The position numbers and the translations under genes were made by a program. Shown here in pieces: positions 11,146 to 23,276 of a DNA stretch of 64,000 bases. How positions within the stretch are numbered: position 1 is the first letter of the stretch; every line of letters begins with the position of its first letter. The DNA is taken from the NCBI GenBank assembly GCA_004154925.1, contig QJNS01000081.1, positions 216,214-280,213 on the forward strand, in the 5' to 3' direction. The notes beneath the pieces are model-generated. The model was not told where the DNA came from. It saw only the letters and a program-made list of their open reading frames with translations, and did no database searches. The DNA is from Monosporascus cannonballus. Its lineage: Eukaryota > Ascomycota > Sordariomycetes > Xylariales.

Positions 11146-14100
11146 ATTGCACATTTTTAATTTATAATATTGTTAAATTTTAAATATTAGTTTTTAAATA
11201 AACATATCGATTAATGTTTTATCACTTATTATTATATAGTTTTAAAATTAAAATTAAAAGATTTAAAATATAGGTTAAGAAATTTGTAATTTCCATAATA
11301 TTTATTTTAATTTTATAATTTAAGAAACCTTTAAAATACCTGTATTTTAACGTTAATTTATTTTTATTTTTAAGATTTAAAAACGGTTATAAATAGCATT
11401 TTTGTTTTAATAATTTTTTAAGAAATAGTAGTTTATATTAATTTAAATTAATAATAAGAAGCTATTTAAAAAAGACATAGAAGCTAATTTAATAAAAATG
11501 ATTAAAACTCTTTTTTCAATTATATAAATCTTTAAAAGAAATTAAAAATTAAGTTCGAAAACCAAAATAAACAATGAAAGATAATATAATACGTTTTAAT
11601 ATCATAATAAAAGATTTATTTCGAAATGAATTACTATTTTCTAAAACTTTATATTTAAAATAAAATAAAGCGATAATAAAAGTGATGCTTTAATAGATAT
11701 ATTTTATAAAATATGTTAAAATAATAATCATAATAAAATTAGTAAGCTTTTAAAATTCACAATATTAAATTCGTATTTTACGTAAGATTTAAAAATTAAT
11801 AATTAATTATGCGAACGTAAGAGTAAAAAATATGATACATTTTAAAATATTAAAGTTTGTTCATTAATTCCAAGAACGAAATATATGTTTTATATTATAT
11901 AAATTATCAATAAAATTCGTAAAGTTTGATATTCTGTATAAATAAGACTAATGCTAAATTAAGTATTTTATTTATAGCAAAATCGAATACAATATTTATA
12001 AATACTCGAAATCGAAACTTTTCGAAAACAATGATTAATTTTTCACGTTTATGAAATAATAAGAAGAAGAAAAATAACAATTATATTATAATTATATTAT
12101 ACCCTTAATATAAACGTAACTTATTTAAATAAATATATATACGTAAAATATAAACAATGAAAAGGTTAATTTAAAAAAACTTTGAAAAAATAATAAAATA
12201 TTTTGAAAATTAATTAAAAGTTTATTAAAAACAAGCGAAAAGTATTTATTTTGAAATTCGTAATTTGTTCGATTAAATATATACAGTATATAATAAATAA
12301 TGAAAATACTATTTATATAATATTTAGAGAAAATGTATTTACTAACGTATTATATATATATATACGAAAAAACTCGATTTTCTTAATTAAATCGAAAAAA
12401 GAAAAAAACTATAATAATTATAATAATTATAATTTCGATGTTTTCGAAATATTATTATATAAAGCGAAATCGATATAAAAGATTTTATTTAATTTTATTC
12501 AAATAATAGTATTTATAAACGCTTGTTTAATTTGTAAACTTAATATAATTATTAAGCATTAAAAACATTGATTTATAATGTGATAAAAATATTGTAAAAT
12601 ATTTGTTAAAAATCTGTGTTTTTAATTAATATCAATAATAAATTATAAAATAAAAAGAATTATAAAAACAAGCTATAATTATAATAGTGTAAGTATTAAA
12701 TATACAAATAAACAGAATTGATTAATAGCTTATATATAAAAACATAAATATAATTTCGCATTTCAAAAAAGAAATTAATTAATAATGAAATTTTAAAATC
12801 CTTTTTAAAAAGAACTTAAAGGTTATGATAAATGTTATTAATACTTTCACTATTTTAAATACACGAATTAAAATATACTAATATATCATAATCATGAATT
12901 TCGAAATGTGAAGTATAAATTATATTATATTAAATATTTTTATTCAACCTAAATTAATAGAAAAATAGAAAATATAAATTTATATAATCAGATACATTAC
13001 ATTTTAAAGCACTTTGGTTAATAAAGAATTAAGTGCAAAATTAATCATTTTAAACTCTTTATTTAAAAACAATATTAAATAATTAATTTTCATCGTATTT
13101 TATTTAGGTATTACTATATAATTTTAAAAAGAATATTAATATATTAATGTAGTCTGTTAGTTACTAAAAGAATTAATCAAGTGATATTTATCTTAACTTT
13201 GGTTAATAAATACATTTCTTTAAAAAACGATATTTTAATATTGGATTAAAAATACTAACAAATATAACTGTAGAAATATAGAAAATATTATATTATTTAA
13301 AAGATTAGAACTAATACAATATTAAAAATATTTAATATATAATTATTATCATTAAAACAAATTTTTAATAATTAAATCTCAATATATACCAAAGATTTGA
13401 AGTATTTAAAAATTTAATAAATATAGTTTTACAATATTATAAATATTAATAATATTTTTAAAAAGATTTTACTATAAAATTACTCGAATATGATTAATAC
13501 AATTACAAAATAATGTTTTCAAAACACTTATTTATTAAGATTTATTTTATTTATAATATTATTAAAAATAATTTACGTATTTTTGAAAGAGTATATTAAA
13601 AGTCGATTGTAAAGAAATATACTTCATTTTGAAAATTTTTTATAAAACATTTAAAATTTTTAATTTAAGAAGAAAATATGATTTATAATGTATTATTCAA
13701 AACTGAATAATATAGCTTTTAAATATTAAATAAAAAACCTATTTTATAAGATTTAGCTCTTCATAATACGTAATTTTTTTAAATAAATACAGTTTTATTG
13801 ATATTAACGTAAAATATAAATATGTAATAAATTTTAACATAAAATACGGATTTTTAAAGATTTAATTATATTTACTAAATATTGAAATGTATTACCAATT
13901 GTTTAATTAATACTAAATTATATAATATTTTATTGACACTTTTGATTTTGTTTTTATAATAAAAAATATAGATAAAATATTAAATTATTACTTAATAGAA
14001 AATATTAATTTTGCTAATAAATATTAATCATTTAAAATATATTATTACTTTGAATAATATTAGAACAACATTTAATACTTATTACGGTTAAGAATAATAA

Positions 14101-14783
14101 ACTTTAATTTAATAACAATATATATAATTTTAAAGGTTTATTAATTGTTATAAAAACATGATTTAAAGTTTTAGTGAGAATTTTATATTTTATATTAATT
14201 GAACTAAAATTTACTTAAATATATATTATAAATACCCAAAAAATATCTTACAAATTTTAAAATATAATTGTTAGCAAATTGGTATTAAATATATATAATT
14301 TAAGACGTTTCGTAAAATTAAAAAGGTCTATTTTAAATTATATATTATATGTAATAATCGAATAATAAGATAATTAAGCTATATTATATTTATATATATC
14401 TTTTTATTTAAATTCAAAGAATCGTAATTAATATAATATTTTGAGTAAAGAATTATATTTATTATTATAGTGGGTAGAGAATTTACGGACTTCTTTAAAA
14501 TATACTTTATTTAAATAAAAATTCATACAAGTTATTCAAGTTTTATTTACTTTATTGCGATTGAAAATTAACGACATAATAAATAAAATATGTAATAAAT
14601 ATATCAAATTTTTCTTTCGTTACTGTTTTTAAAACAATTTAGAAAATAATAAACTTAATATATTAAATAAATATTTTAGAGATAAAGTCGTACAGATGAT
14701 AAAGATTTAGAATTAAGAAAGAATATAGAATGTCGGCGAGCTAACTAGCTATATATGGGCCAGTTTAAGCTTACTAAGCTGTT

Positions 14784-14812
14784 AGCTGTTAAGACTAAAG
14801 CCCTTAACAGCT
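14784..14812. repeat. Perfect 10 bp hairpin in a small GC-richer patch
   Basis: AGCTGTTAAG (14784-14793) and CTTAACAGCT (14803-14812) are exact reverse complements around a 9-base loop. They lie in an ~100 bp patch (14732-14830) with normal CpA content inside RIPped DNA. Function unknown; it may be the remnant of a small unmutated insertion. Confidence 0.6.
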
Positions 14813-15127
14813 CTTAAGATCGTATAATTCCTGCAAAAATCTTTAAATTTTGAAACAAATTAATTAAACTTTATTGGTATAATTTTCAATATCATTTTAA
14901 AAAAACTTTATACGTATAACAAATTATAATACTACGAAATATATTATATAACGTATATTTAAGAATTAGAAAATATAATATTAATGTGCATAAAAATATT
15001 AAAAGAAATATATTAAAACCTTGAAAAATTAAACATATTTAATACGATATATATAAATATTAATTATATAACTATTTCAATTTTACAATATTTTAAAATA
15101 ATTTTAAGATATTTTTAATTAACGTCA

Positions 15128-15997
15128 TACACAAGTTCGCGGCTCCCACAAGCTCGCGGTTCCGTTTTTAGCACTTCGCAACAACTAATCCAAATAACTT
15201 AACCATAACATATCCACTTGATTCAAATCGACGGTATCCTTTTTCTCCAAACGTATTTACGGCTTTTTAACAAATGCACGCATATATTAAAGGCTATTAC
15301 GGACGTTATTTAACTTTTAATCCCTCCAATCCGTTCGTAACTAATTGCTTTTAACAACTATTAACAACTTTTTTTTATTACCACCTTTTTTGTCCATTAA
15401 AAAAATTTGTTTATCCCGTATAATAAGTATTCCTTTTTATTAGAAACGTTTATTAAATACGTAAAATCGAATGGTTGCTTCGACAAGTCCTATAATGCCG
15501 CGATATGCCCTCCGACGCGCCCCCCGACGCGCCTTCCGACGTACCCTAACAAGCCCTACAGCCTTGCCCCGCAGCCCTATAACGCGTTATCCAACAAGCC
15601 CTTATACGACGTATTTTTGCGAATATCTTCCACGTACTAAAACCGGATAAAAAGTATTCGCGTATATGGGTTGGGAATTCGGTCGGTAATCGTTTTATCG
15701 TCGGTTGGTTTTAATACTTTCGAAATAGGGGTAATATTAATTTGGATTTTGTCGGAAGGCAGTCGGTCGCGTACGGGTTAAGGGGACCAAAAAACAAAAT
15801 CACGTCCGCAATAAGGCTTAATATATGGGTGCGCTTGTTAAATAAGCTATAAATACGTCTGGCGAAAAAGAATCTATTGATTTAAACCAATTGGATATGT
15901 TATAGTTAAGTTATTTGGATTTGTTATTACGAAGTGCTAAAAACGGAACCGCGAGCTTATGGGAGCCGCGAGCTTATGGGAGCCGCGAGCTTATATA
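15128..15997. mobile_element. Foldback/MITE-like DNA transposon with ~190 bp inverted arms
   Basis: The left arm (15128-15312) and right arm (15798-15997) are reverse complements over almost their full length. Shared landmarks include GGAACCGCGAGCTT, GTGCTAAAAACGG and TTAAGTTATTTGGAT. Short tandem units of about 16 bp (AAGCTCGCGGCTCCCA type) form the tips: two at the left and three at the right. TA dinucleotides at 15128-15129 and 15996-15997 fit a TA target duplication, as in Tc1/mariner-Fot/pogo elements. The ~480 bp centre has no transposase; a 77-codon frame there contains a GC-rich CCGACGCGCC triplication and looks fortuitous. Inferred non-autonomous. Confidence 0.8.
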
Positions 15998-16299
15998 ATA
16001 CGTTATTTTATAATAAAAGTAATTATTTAAGATTTATAATAATAATATAATTGTTATAGAAATTTATAATATTTAACATTTTTATAAATATTATAAAATT
16101 TTATTATTTTTAATTTTATTATTAAATATTTTTTTATATATAAATTTAATAACAATATTATTTTAAACTAATAATTTTATAATTGTTAATATATTTACGG
16201 AATCTTTTATTTCTAACTTTGTTAAAATATGTAAATTCGAAATACGTAATAAGTCTTTTTATAAACGCAATTTTAATATATTGAATTGGTATAAGAAGA

Positions 16300-16545
16300 A
16301 TTGGTCTTGATTAGTGCGGATAACTATTATATGTCACTATACGGAATGGGATTGTCGAAAATGAAGAACTTAATCCGATTATATTAATAATGTTGAACCT
16401 CGATGATTAAAAAATGACAAAAGACATGCTAAGTGGTGATAAGGGCTGATAATGCCTAGGGGTTGAACCTATGGCGAAAAAGAACTTCTTAATATATATA
16501 CAAAACTCGGGCTTTCTGATCAGCCGAGCCTGATCATGGATGTAA
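16300..16545. repeat. LTR-like fragment, partly shared with 7745-7931
   Basis: Contains TTGGTCTTGATTAGTGCGGA and CTTCTTAATATATATACAA in the same order as at 7745-7931. It then continues into a GC-richer tail (CTGATCAGCCGAGCCTGATC) and GATGTAACACCCCGCCCC. Probably the end of an LTR of a third family. G2-d begins directly after it. Confidence 0.45.
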
Positions 16546-16556
16546 CACCCCGCCCC

Positions 16557-18261
16557 ACTTCAATATGTAAATTTTTTATTAACATATTTGCGATTAACAA
16601 ATTATGTTTAAATTAAAATTAAAATAAAGTTTTATAATAAAAGTTAATTTAAACTATAAACTATTTAACATATATATATTTATAATAATTAATAAAGTAA
16701 AAGTGTTATATTAAACAATAAAACTTTAATTATAATAAACTTATAATTTTATAGTAAACGATAAAGTGGAAAGTGGATTTAATATATAACTAATTTATAA
16801 TATCAATTAATATGAAAATATCATAATAATCTTAATAAATATGGATTTCAAATTTAAATTTATTTGTAAAATAATATTTACAACTGAATAACTTACATAG
16901 TTATATTAAAAATATATTAAACTTTGTATGTAACTAAATACATCAATATTTGAATAAAATACTTTTTTAAAAATCAAAACTTTATTGCGAAAATACGTTA
17001 TTATATAATAAAAATAATTTATCGATATAACTTGATTAAAACTTTAATTATAAATATATTAATTTAATTATCAGGTTTTAAAACGTTTTAAAAATAATTA
17101 TTCAATAAAGATTGAATTTAAAAATTTGAATTTTATAGTTTTTAATATTTTATTACTTATATTAATAAAAATAATATTAAAGTTTATATTAAACAAAATT
17201 ATTTAAAAGGAAAAAATAGAAGCAAATACGAAATTAAAGAAATCTTTAATATATGAATAAAACTTACTTAATATTTAATTAAATAAACAATTATCTAAAT
17301 TTCGAAAACATATAAAAAAATCGCGAAAAGCTTTAAAAATATAAAACGCTTATTAAAAATTTTTTACTAACAATAACGAAATTAAAAAAAATGAGTTTAA
17401 TTAATATTTTATAAAAACAACCCTTACAAATTAACGAATTTGTAACTAACAATGTCCATACTTTTAAGTGTTAAAATTTTATTATTGTTTTCATTTACGG
17501 CGTTTTAAATCAGTAATTTAATTTACCAATTAAGAAATGCGATTAATACATTCAATATAATGCGTTTATTATTATTACTATTAACGACAAATACGAAAAA
17601 GCTAAATGCAAAATATAAATAAAACCTTTTTAATAATTAGTTTCGGTTAGATAATACTTAATTATAAAACAACGTTTATTGTATCACATAATTAATTACT
17701 ATATACATATATTATATACTTAAAATCGTTTTTTATTATTTCGTAAATAAGTAAATTAAAAACAAATAAAATAAATACACTATAATTTCAAGATATTTTG
17801 CTTTATTTAAATTAATTAAAACGAAACTTCATTTCGTTTTGTAAAAATAAAACTGAAAAACATAATTTAATCTAACTAAAAAATAAAAACTTTTTATAAA
17901 AAATATTTTAACAATAACTTTTTTAAAACAAAATCGCATTACAATTTAGTAAATTACAGTCTTTAAGAATAGATAATATTAAAATAGCTTACAAACTAAA
18001 TAGGTTAACTGATATAATATATTCATAAATCGAATTATTAATTTATAAATAATACGTATTTAAGTCGATATAAATATATAAATTCATAATATTTTTAATT
18101 TAAATAATATTAGCTTATAATATAATTTCGATATTTAAAATATCTTTGATATTATAAAACGCAATTAAGTTATTTTATTATATAAAATTTTATAAAACCT
18201 TTTATTTGTATAAACTCGTATTACTTAAGTTTAATAGTTAATTAAAAATTTAGCCGCTATA
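16557..18261 (+). mobile_element. G2-d: 5'-truncated Gypsy element
   Basis: The + strand order matches G2-a: integrase C-terminal part (about 16610-17200), chromodomain relic (about 17230-17390), antisense-frame region, then the 3' LTR at 17937-18261. Everything upstream of integrase is missing. It is heavily RIPped, with no open frame surviving. Confidence 0.65.
17937..18261 (+). repeat. 3' LTR of G2-d
   Basis: Begins with a CATTACAATTTAGTAAATTACA block (TGTTACGATTTAATAAATTACA in G2-a) and ends TTTAGCCGCTATA. About 325 bp, shorter than other copies through small deletions. Confidence 0.65.
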
Positions 18262-18321
18262 ATTCTGTTTTAGTTTTATTAAAAATATTATATTATAATC
18301 GTAATTTTTAAATTATTATTT

Positions 18322-18733
18322 TATTACGAGAACATGCATTCTTGTTTTAAGGTGGCCGACTTTTAAGATCTATCGTAGACCGTTCTAGCTAAATTTCGAT
18401 TAAGATAGTTTGGCCTCTCAAGACAATTTAGGTAATCTGAGTGGTTTGCTCTAGATTATATAGATTTAATAGAATTACGATATAAATATTAAAAAATAAA
18501 AATATATATAAAAAACCGTTTTCTTATATAATTAGCTACTTAATTAGTTTAGGTTTTTTAGCTATTAATTGAATCATTTAGCTGAGAGTATTATTTTTAA
18601 ATTAAGACAAGAGTTTGTAAACCTTTTAATAAATCGATTATTAAAATACTTCTTGTTTTATTAATACTTATAAATTAGAACTTTTTTCGAATATTACTTA
18701 TGCTTCTAGATAGATATATTTTCAATTAGTATT
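18322..18733 (+). repeat. Degenerate G1-related LTR
   Basis: It matches the G1-b LTR from its start (GAGAACATGCATTCTTG, equivalent to GGAACAGGGGTTCCTA) through the GGTAATCTGAG...AGATTATATAGATTTAATAGA block to a TTCGAATATTACTTATGCTTC block near the end. About 412 bp. It abuts the start of G2-c and may mark the insertion that removed the 5' end of that copy. Confidence 0.6.
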
Positions 18734-21700
18734 TACTACAAACTCTAAAGAAAAGTAAGTTCTAAAGAACGAAATTCGATAATTTATCTAGAAGCTTCCT
18801 TAGGAAAACGACGAGTTACAAAAAGCCTAATAAAAAGTCGTATATTATATAGAAAAACAGTTTATCTAATAAAATATAAAATTACAGGCTTATTAAAAGA
18901 ACTTACTATAACTTAAAAAACAAATAGGCCGGCAAAAACAACAGATCTAAAAGCTTAACGCGTTGTATATTGAGATATAAATAAGGCTTAATAAATTCGA
19001 AAAAAGGTTTAAAAAAGATTATCTATAAAAAAGCTGCAAAATAACGAAATCTAAAGAAGTTAGAATAACCTTTCGAAAAGGGCTTTAAACGCGACGATAA
19101 CGGCCGTTATTAATCTTATTACTTTGAATATACGAAACTGAACGTATTAGTCTACCGTAATAGTGGATAACGGAGCTTTAAAAGAAAATTATATTACACT
19201 AGATATGGTTAATAAGCTTAAACTGCCATATAAATACAAATTAAAACCTTGTATAACGACGAATGCCGAAGGTCAAGAATTCGCCTACGTTAACGGGAAA
19301 ATCTGTCAGGGGCTAAGGAAGTGTGCTAAGAAAGTGTGCGCATCATAAAGGAGACGCTAAGCATTCTATGCGTCATCCCTACGCAATCGCTACGAGGCAG
19401 ATGCGAGGTAGTTGCTTTATAGGTAGTTGCTCACTTCCTTCTTAGGGAAGAAGAGTAAGCTTCAGACTAGTCCTTAACATACCCGTATTGTTCCTCTCAC
19501 TCTGATCTTAAACAACACATGACAAAATCATACGCGAAATCGATTATTTCGAGATTTTTGTCCAATGACGATATTAGATAGTTAATTTCGAAATCGTTCC
19601 ATTTGGGAATTACGATATAATCTTAGGATTACTATAAATACGCTAGTATAGAGTTTTAATTAATAAAGGAACTGGCCAGGTAAAGTTCGCCTTATATCTT
19701 ATTAAGAGATAAAAAAAGGAAAATTAAGATCTTAATATTCGATCGAGGATGGCGACGAATATAAGCATAAGGATATAATAAAAACCTTATTATCTAAAGA
19801 GACAAAATATAAGAAAACAATAAGCATTAAAAAAGAATACGACGTACTGTTAATATTATTAAAACGAAATTAAAGTAACTAAATAGCGACCTAAAACAGC
19901 AGCTTTAAAAGTTAAAAAATATGTAACTAATATATTATTATAATATTACAAATACGAATAGCTTTTCAAAAAGGAACTCGATACGAAATTACTAGAACAT
20001 AGCGAATAAGATTATAAAATAATTTTTAAAAAAGGATCTTCGACGAAATTTTACCTTATTTACAACCTTAGTGGAAACGAATTACGCGCTTTTAAAAAAT
20101 ATCTAGAAGATCGATTATAGAAAGGACAAATTTAACTTTCGAAATTACTAACAGGTTATCTAATATTTTTCGTATTAAAAAAGAACGAAAAATTGCGAAT
20201 TGAAATTAATTATTAATAATTAAACGATGTTATTATTAAAAATCGAATATTATTACCTTTTATTACGGAAATAAAAAACCGATATTTCGAAGTTAAATGG
20301 TTTACAATATTCGATCTTGAAAATAAATATACCCTTATTAAAATTAAAAAAGATACGAATAGAAAATAATCTTTAAAACGAAATATAAATTATTTAAATA
20401 CTTAATTGCGCTAATAGGATTTATGAACTTATTAATAACTTTTTAACAGATAGTAAATTATGTATTACGAAAATACCTCGATATTTTCGTTATTTGTTAC
20501 CTCGTTAATAATTTTATTTCTTAGAAACAGTAAAAGTATATGCAAAATACGTTTATAAGCTTTTTTTAAGCTTTATAAAACGTAAGGTTACTTATTAACG
20601 CAGCAAAAAGTTAATTTTACATATAAGAAATGGAATATCTGGGATATATTATTATCCAGGAATATTTCAGAATATATTTTAAGAAAATCGCTGTAATCAT
20701 AAAATAACAGACGTTAATTACGGTTAAAAAGGTATAGGTATTTCTGGAATTCGTTAATTATTATAGGAAATTTATTCGAAATTTTAACAAAATAATTATA
20801 TCTCTGAGGAACCTTACGAAAAAAAGGTTTAAATGGACGCCCGAAATAAAAAAGACGTTTTAGAATATTAAAGATGCGATTATTAACGAGTTAATATTGA
20901 TTATGTACTATTTAAACCGCTTCGTTAAAGTAAAAACCGATATTTCGGATTACGTATTAAACGCAATAATCGGATAACAAAATAATTAAAACAAATTACA
21001 CCCTATTATATTTTTTTATATAAATTAAAAGGAGCCGAATTTAATTACGACATTCCAGATAAGGAATTTATGGCCATTATTATGGCATTTTGAAAGTTCA
21101 GATATTTTTTAAAAGAAAATTTATATTAAATTAAGGTTTATACGGATTATCAAAATCTTACTCGATTTACCAGGACCAGAAAATTTACAGGATAATATCT
21201 TTATTACGTAAAAAAAGTCCGCGAATTTCGATTTCGTTATTATTTAAAAGAAAAGATTAAAAAACGGTAAAGCTAATACTTTAAGCAAATAACCAAATTT
21301 CGAAAAGAAATTGGTTAAAGTTAGCTATATAATTTTCGATACTATTATAAAAAGATATTTACGCCCGCGACAAATTGTAATAATTCGAGCAGAATCTTTT
21401 AATATGCATCAAAAAATTTAATAATACAAGGACTGTTTCTTAGAAAACTAAAAAAAAAAGACAAAATAAAAATTTCAGAAAAATACCAAAAAGATTTAAT
21501 ACGAAATATATACGAATATTAGTAATACGGATATTTAGGGATTTATAAAACCCTAAACTAATTTTAACGTATATATTCTTTTTATAAAATAAAATTAACG
21601 GTACACAAAGACATATAGCAATACGATATCTATGTTAAAACGAAAGTTCGACGACATAAATTATATTGAAAATTATAGCCATTATTAATCGCAAAATGGC

Positions 21701-22069
21701 CATAATATTTAATTATATTCGACTTTATTACTAAATTTTTTATATTAAAAAATTCAGTTATAAAAGCATATTATGATAACATTTTCGTAATCGTTAATCG
21801 ATTTACGAAATATTCTTATTATTTATTATATTACGAAAGTGTAAATGCCGAATAAATAATATATATATATATATTTTTAAATATATTTTTAATATATTCG
21901 GTTTATTAATAAAAATTATTTTAAATAAAAAATTAATACTTATATCTAAGTTTAAATAAAGTTTAATGATATAAATCGGCTTAAATTACAAATTAATTTA
22001 TATATTTAAATTTTAAACAAATAAATAAATAAAACTAATAAACCAAACTTTAAAAACTTACTTTTAATA
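18734..22069 (+). mobile_element. G2-c, first part: protease to integrase of a Gypsy element
   Basis: Read on the + strand, relics appear in the order expected for Ty3/Gypsy pol: a protease region with SxM-V-NKLKLPYKYKLKP (around 19163-19300), a reverse transcriptase region with a broken YLDD-type segment near 20490, an RNase H segment (NFDFVII near 21225), and an integrase segment (VNRFTKYSYY near 21790). It is the same family as G2-e on the other strand. It is interrupted by a 221 bp solo LTR and ends at the 7.3 kb G1-a insertion, after which it resumes at 29372. The gag end is missing. Confidence 0.75.
19304..19524. mobile_element. Solo LTR (221 bp) with perfect target duplication
   Basis: The insert begins TGTCAGGGG and ends ACATGACA, with inverted termini TGTCA/TGACA. 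Both sides carry AAATC (19299-19303 and 19525-19529). Removing it joins the surrounding G2-c sequence exactly as in G2-e. Its composition is normal (non-RIPped). It starts with two near-copies of a CTAAG(G/A)AAGTGTG unit. No other copy is visible here. The reading frame 19163-19348 runs from G2-c into this insert and is an artefact. Confidence 0.85.
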
Positions 22070-22487
22070 TGTAACGAACCTGTTATATATCCACCTGGAG
22101 GTATGAACAGTATCCGAAAAAGGTCTTGATTTGCAGGTAACAATAGGGCGAAGAATGATTTAGTATGTTCGTTAAGGAGATTTTAAGGTATTTTTCTCTT
22201 AATTAGAGAACGGTATAATTGCCTTTGGCTAAAAGCTTAGATTAATAACTAAGGAGCGAAATTAAATAAGTGGCTATTTACATAAAAAATTGATTTATTA
22301 TATATCTTAATTTCTAAAATAAGTATGTCGTGGATTTATTAGATTTATATAATTTGGTCCCCAGATTACCCAAATTAATTAGATTACTTTAAAAGCTAAA
22401 TTTCCTACCTGGGGTTTAGCCGTAATAAATCCGCGTTAGGCTTTAAAGGTTGGTTTTTTCGAAATAAGAACTTTTGTTCTTATAATA
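22070..22487 (-). repeat. Left (3') LTR of G1-a
   Basis: Starts TGTAACGAACCTGTTATA. It contains CCACCTGGAGGTATGAACAG and TTGGTCCCCAGATTACCC, and ends near ...TGTTCTTATAATA. It pairs with 28954-29371. Confidence 0.85.
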
Positions 22488-22803
22488 TTATTTTTCTTTT
22501 TTAAGGATTTTTGTCCTAAAGATAAGAACCGTAAGTCGCCACTTTGTTTTTGTTGGAAAAAGTTAAAGATATCCTAATTAACTTTATCATAATAGGTCGT
22601 ATTTAAAAAGAAAAAAGAAAACCTCGGTTAAATTAATACGGCTTCCGTAATATTTGCGTTAATTTGATTGAAAAATTCGGTATTAAGGTTTTCCCTTGTT
22701 CGAATTATATCCAACTTAGCGAAATTAATTATTTTTACTTTCTAGAATATTTGGGTTGCAGTTATTGTATTTGTTAGTAACGTCCTTTTTGTAACGTTTT
22801 AAT

Positions 22804-23276
22804 TATAAATTTATTAAAAAAAATAAATAAAACGTAAAATCGTTTATTATGCGAATAACGTAAAACTGAAGATAGTTTTTTGGCGTATTAGGAAGTTGCA
22901 AAAAAAGAACAAAAAGCGGTAAAAAAAAAGTTAACCGAATTGCGCCGTTAGCAAAATAAAAAGTCGAAAAAGTTTATTGGAAAATTAAGGCGTTTGCGCT
23001 TTTAGTAAAACCTTTTTAAAAAAAAAGGCAGTAAAGTTATTAAAAGAAGGTTTAGAGTTGGATTAGTTGGAAAAACGGGAGAAAATAAAAAAAGAATAAC
23101 GTTATATAAACGTAAAGTAAGCATAACTTATATTTAAGATGGACGCCATTTTGGAAACGTTTATTTTTTTCGATTAGAACGCCGAAAATTTAGATTTAAG
23201 CGGGGGACCGTTATTGCTTACGATTTTGGCCGTATTAAAAATAATCGGTCAGGATTTTGGCGGTAAAACGTCTTAA
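22804..23276 (+). pseudogene. Antisense accessory ORF relic of G1-a (coiled-coil, basic)
   Basis: On the + strand, opposite to the element's pol, a frame contains an SFLAY-x-EVAKKEQKAVKKKL segment and a KKSKKFIGKLRRLRF segment. After a LEL-x-LEK-x-E stretch it ends in a distinctive tail, LDLSGGPL...GQDFGGKT-stop (TAA at 23274-23276). The N-terminal two thirds are Lys/Glu-rich and predicted coiled coil. The same frame lies in G1-b at the equivalent position. Its 3' end overlaps the end of the pol frame tail-to-tail. I recall similar unnamed coiled-coil proteins next to retroelements in other fungi, but cannot name a family. Function unknown. Confidence 0.6.

Larger units (their letters stand above)
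10603..15127. other. AT-rich interval with one LTR fragment, no gene
   Basis: RIP-type sequence. The only resolved parts are an LTR fragment at about 10780-11145 and a small hairpin patch near 14784. Long AT-rich stretches between them give only chance open frames, for example 12251-12478, which is low-complexity and rich in Ile, Asn and Tyr. I cannot assign the rest to a family. Confidence 0.5.

Noticed and set aside
12251..12478. 75-codon frame rich in Ile, Asn and Tyr
   Set aside because: Low-complexity AT-rich sequence with a repeating AATTATAATAATTATA pattern; expected by chance.
15407..15640. 77-codon frame with a PPTRPPTRLP repeat
   Set aside because: It lies in the centre of the foldback element and the repeat comes from a CCGACGCGCC triplication; no transposase similarity.
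19163..19348. Open frame resembling a retroviral-type protease with a Cys-rich tail
   Set aside because: The first part is the G2-c protease relic and the tail is read from the inserted solo LTR; the fusion is accidental.
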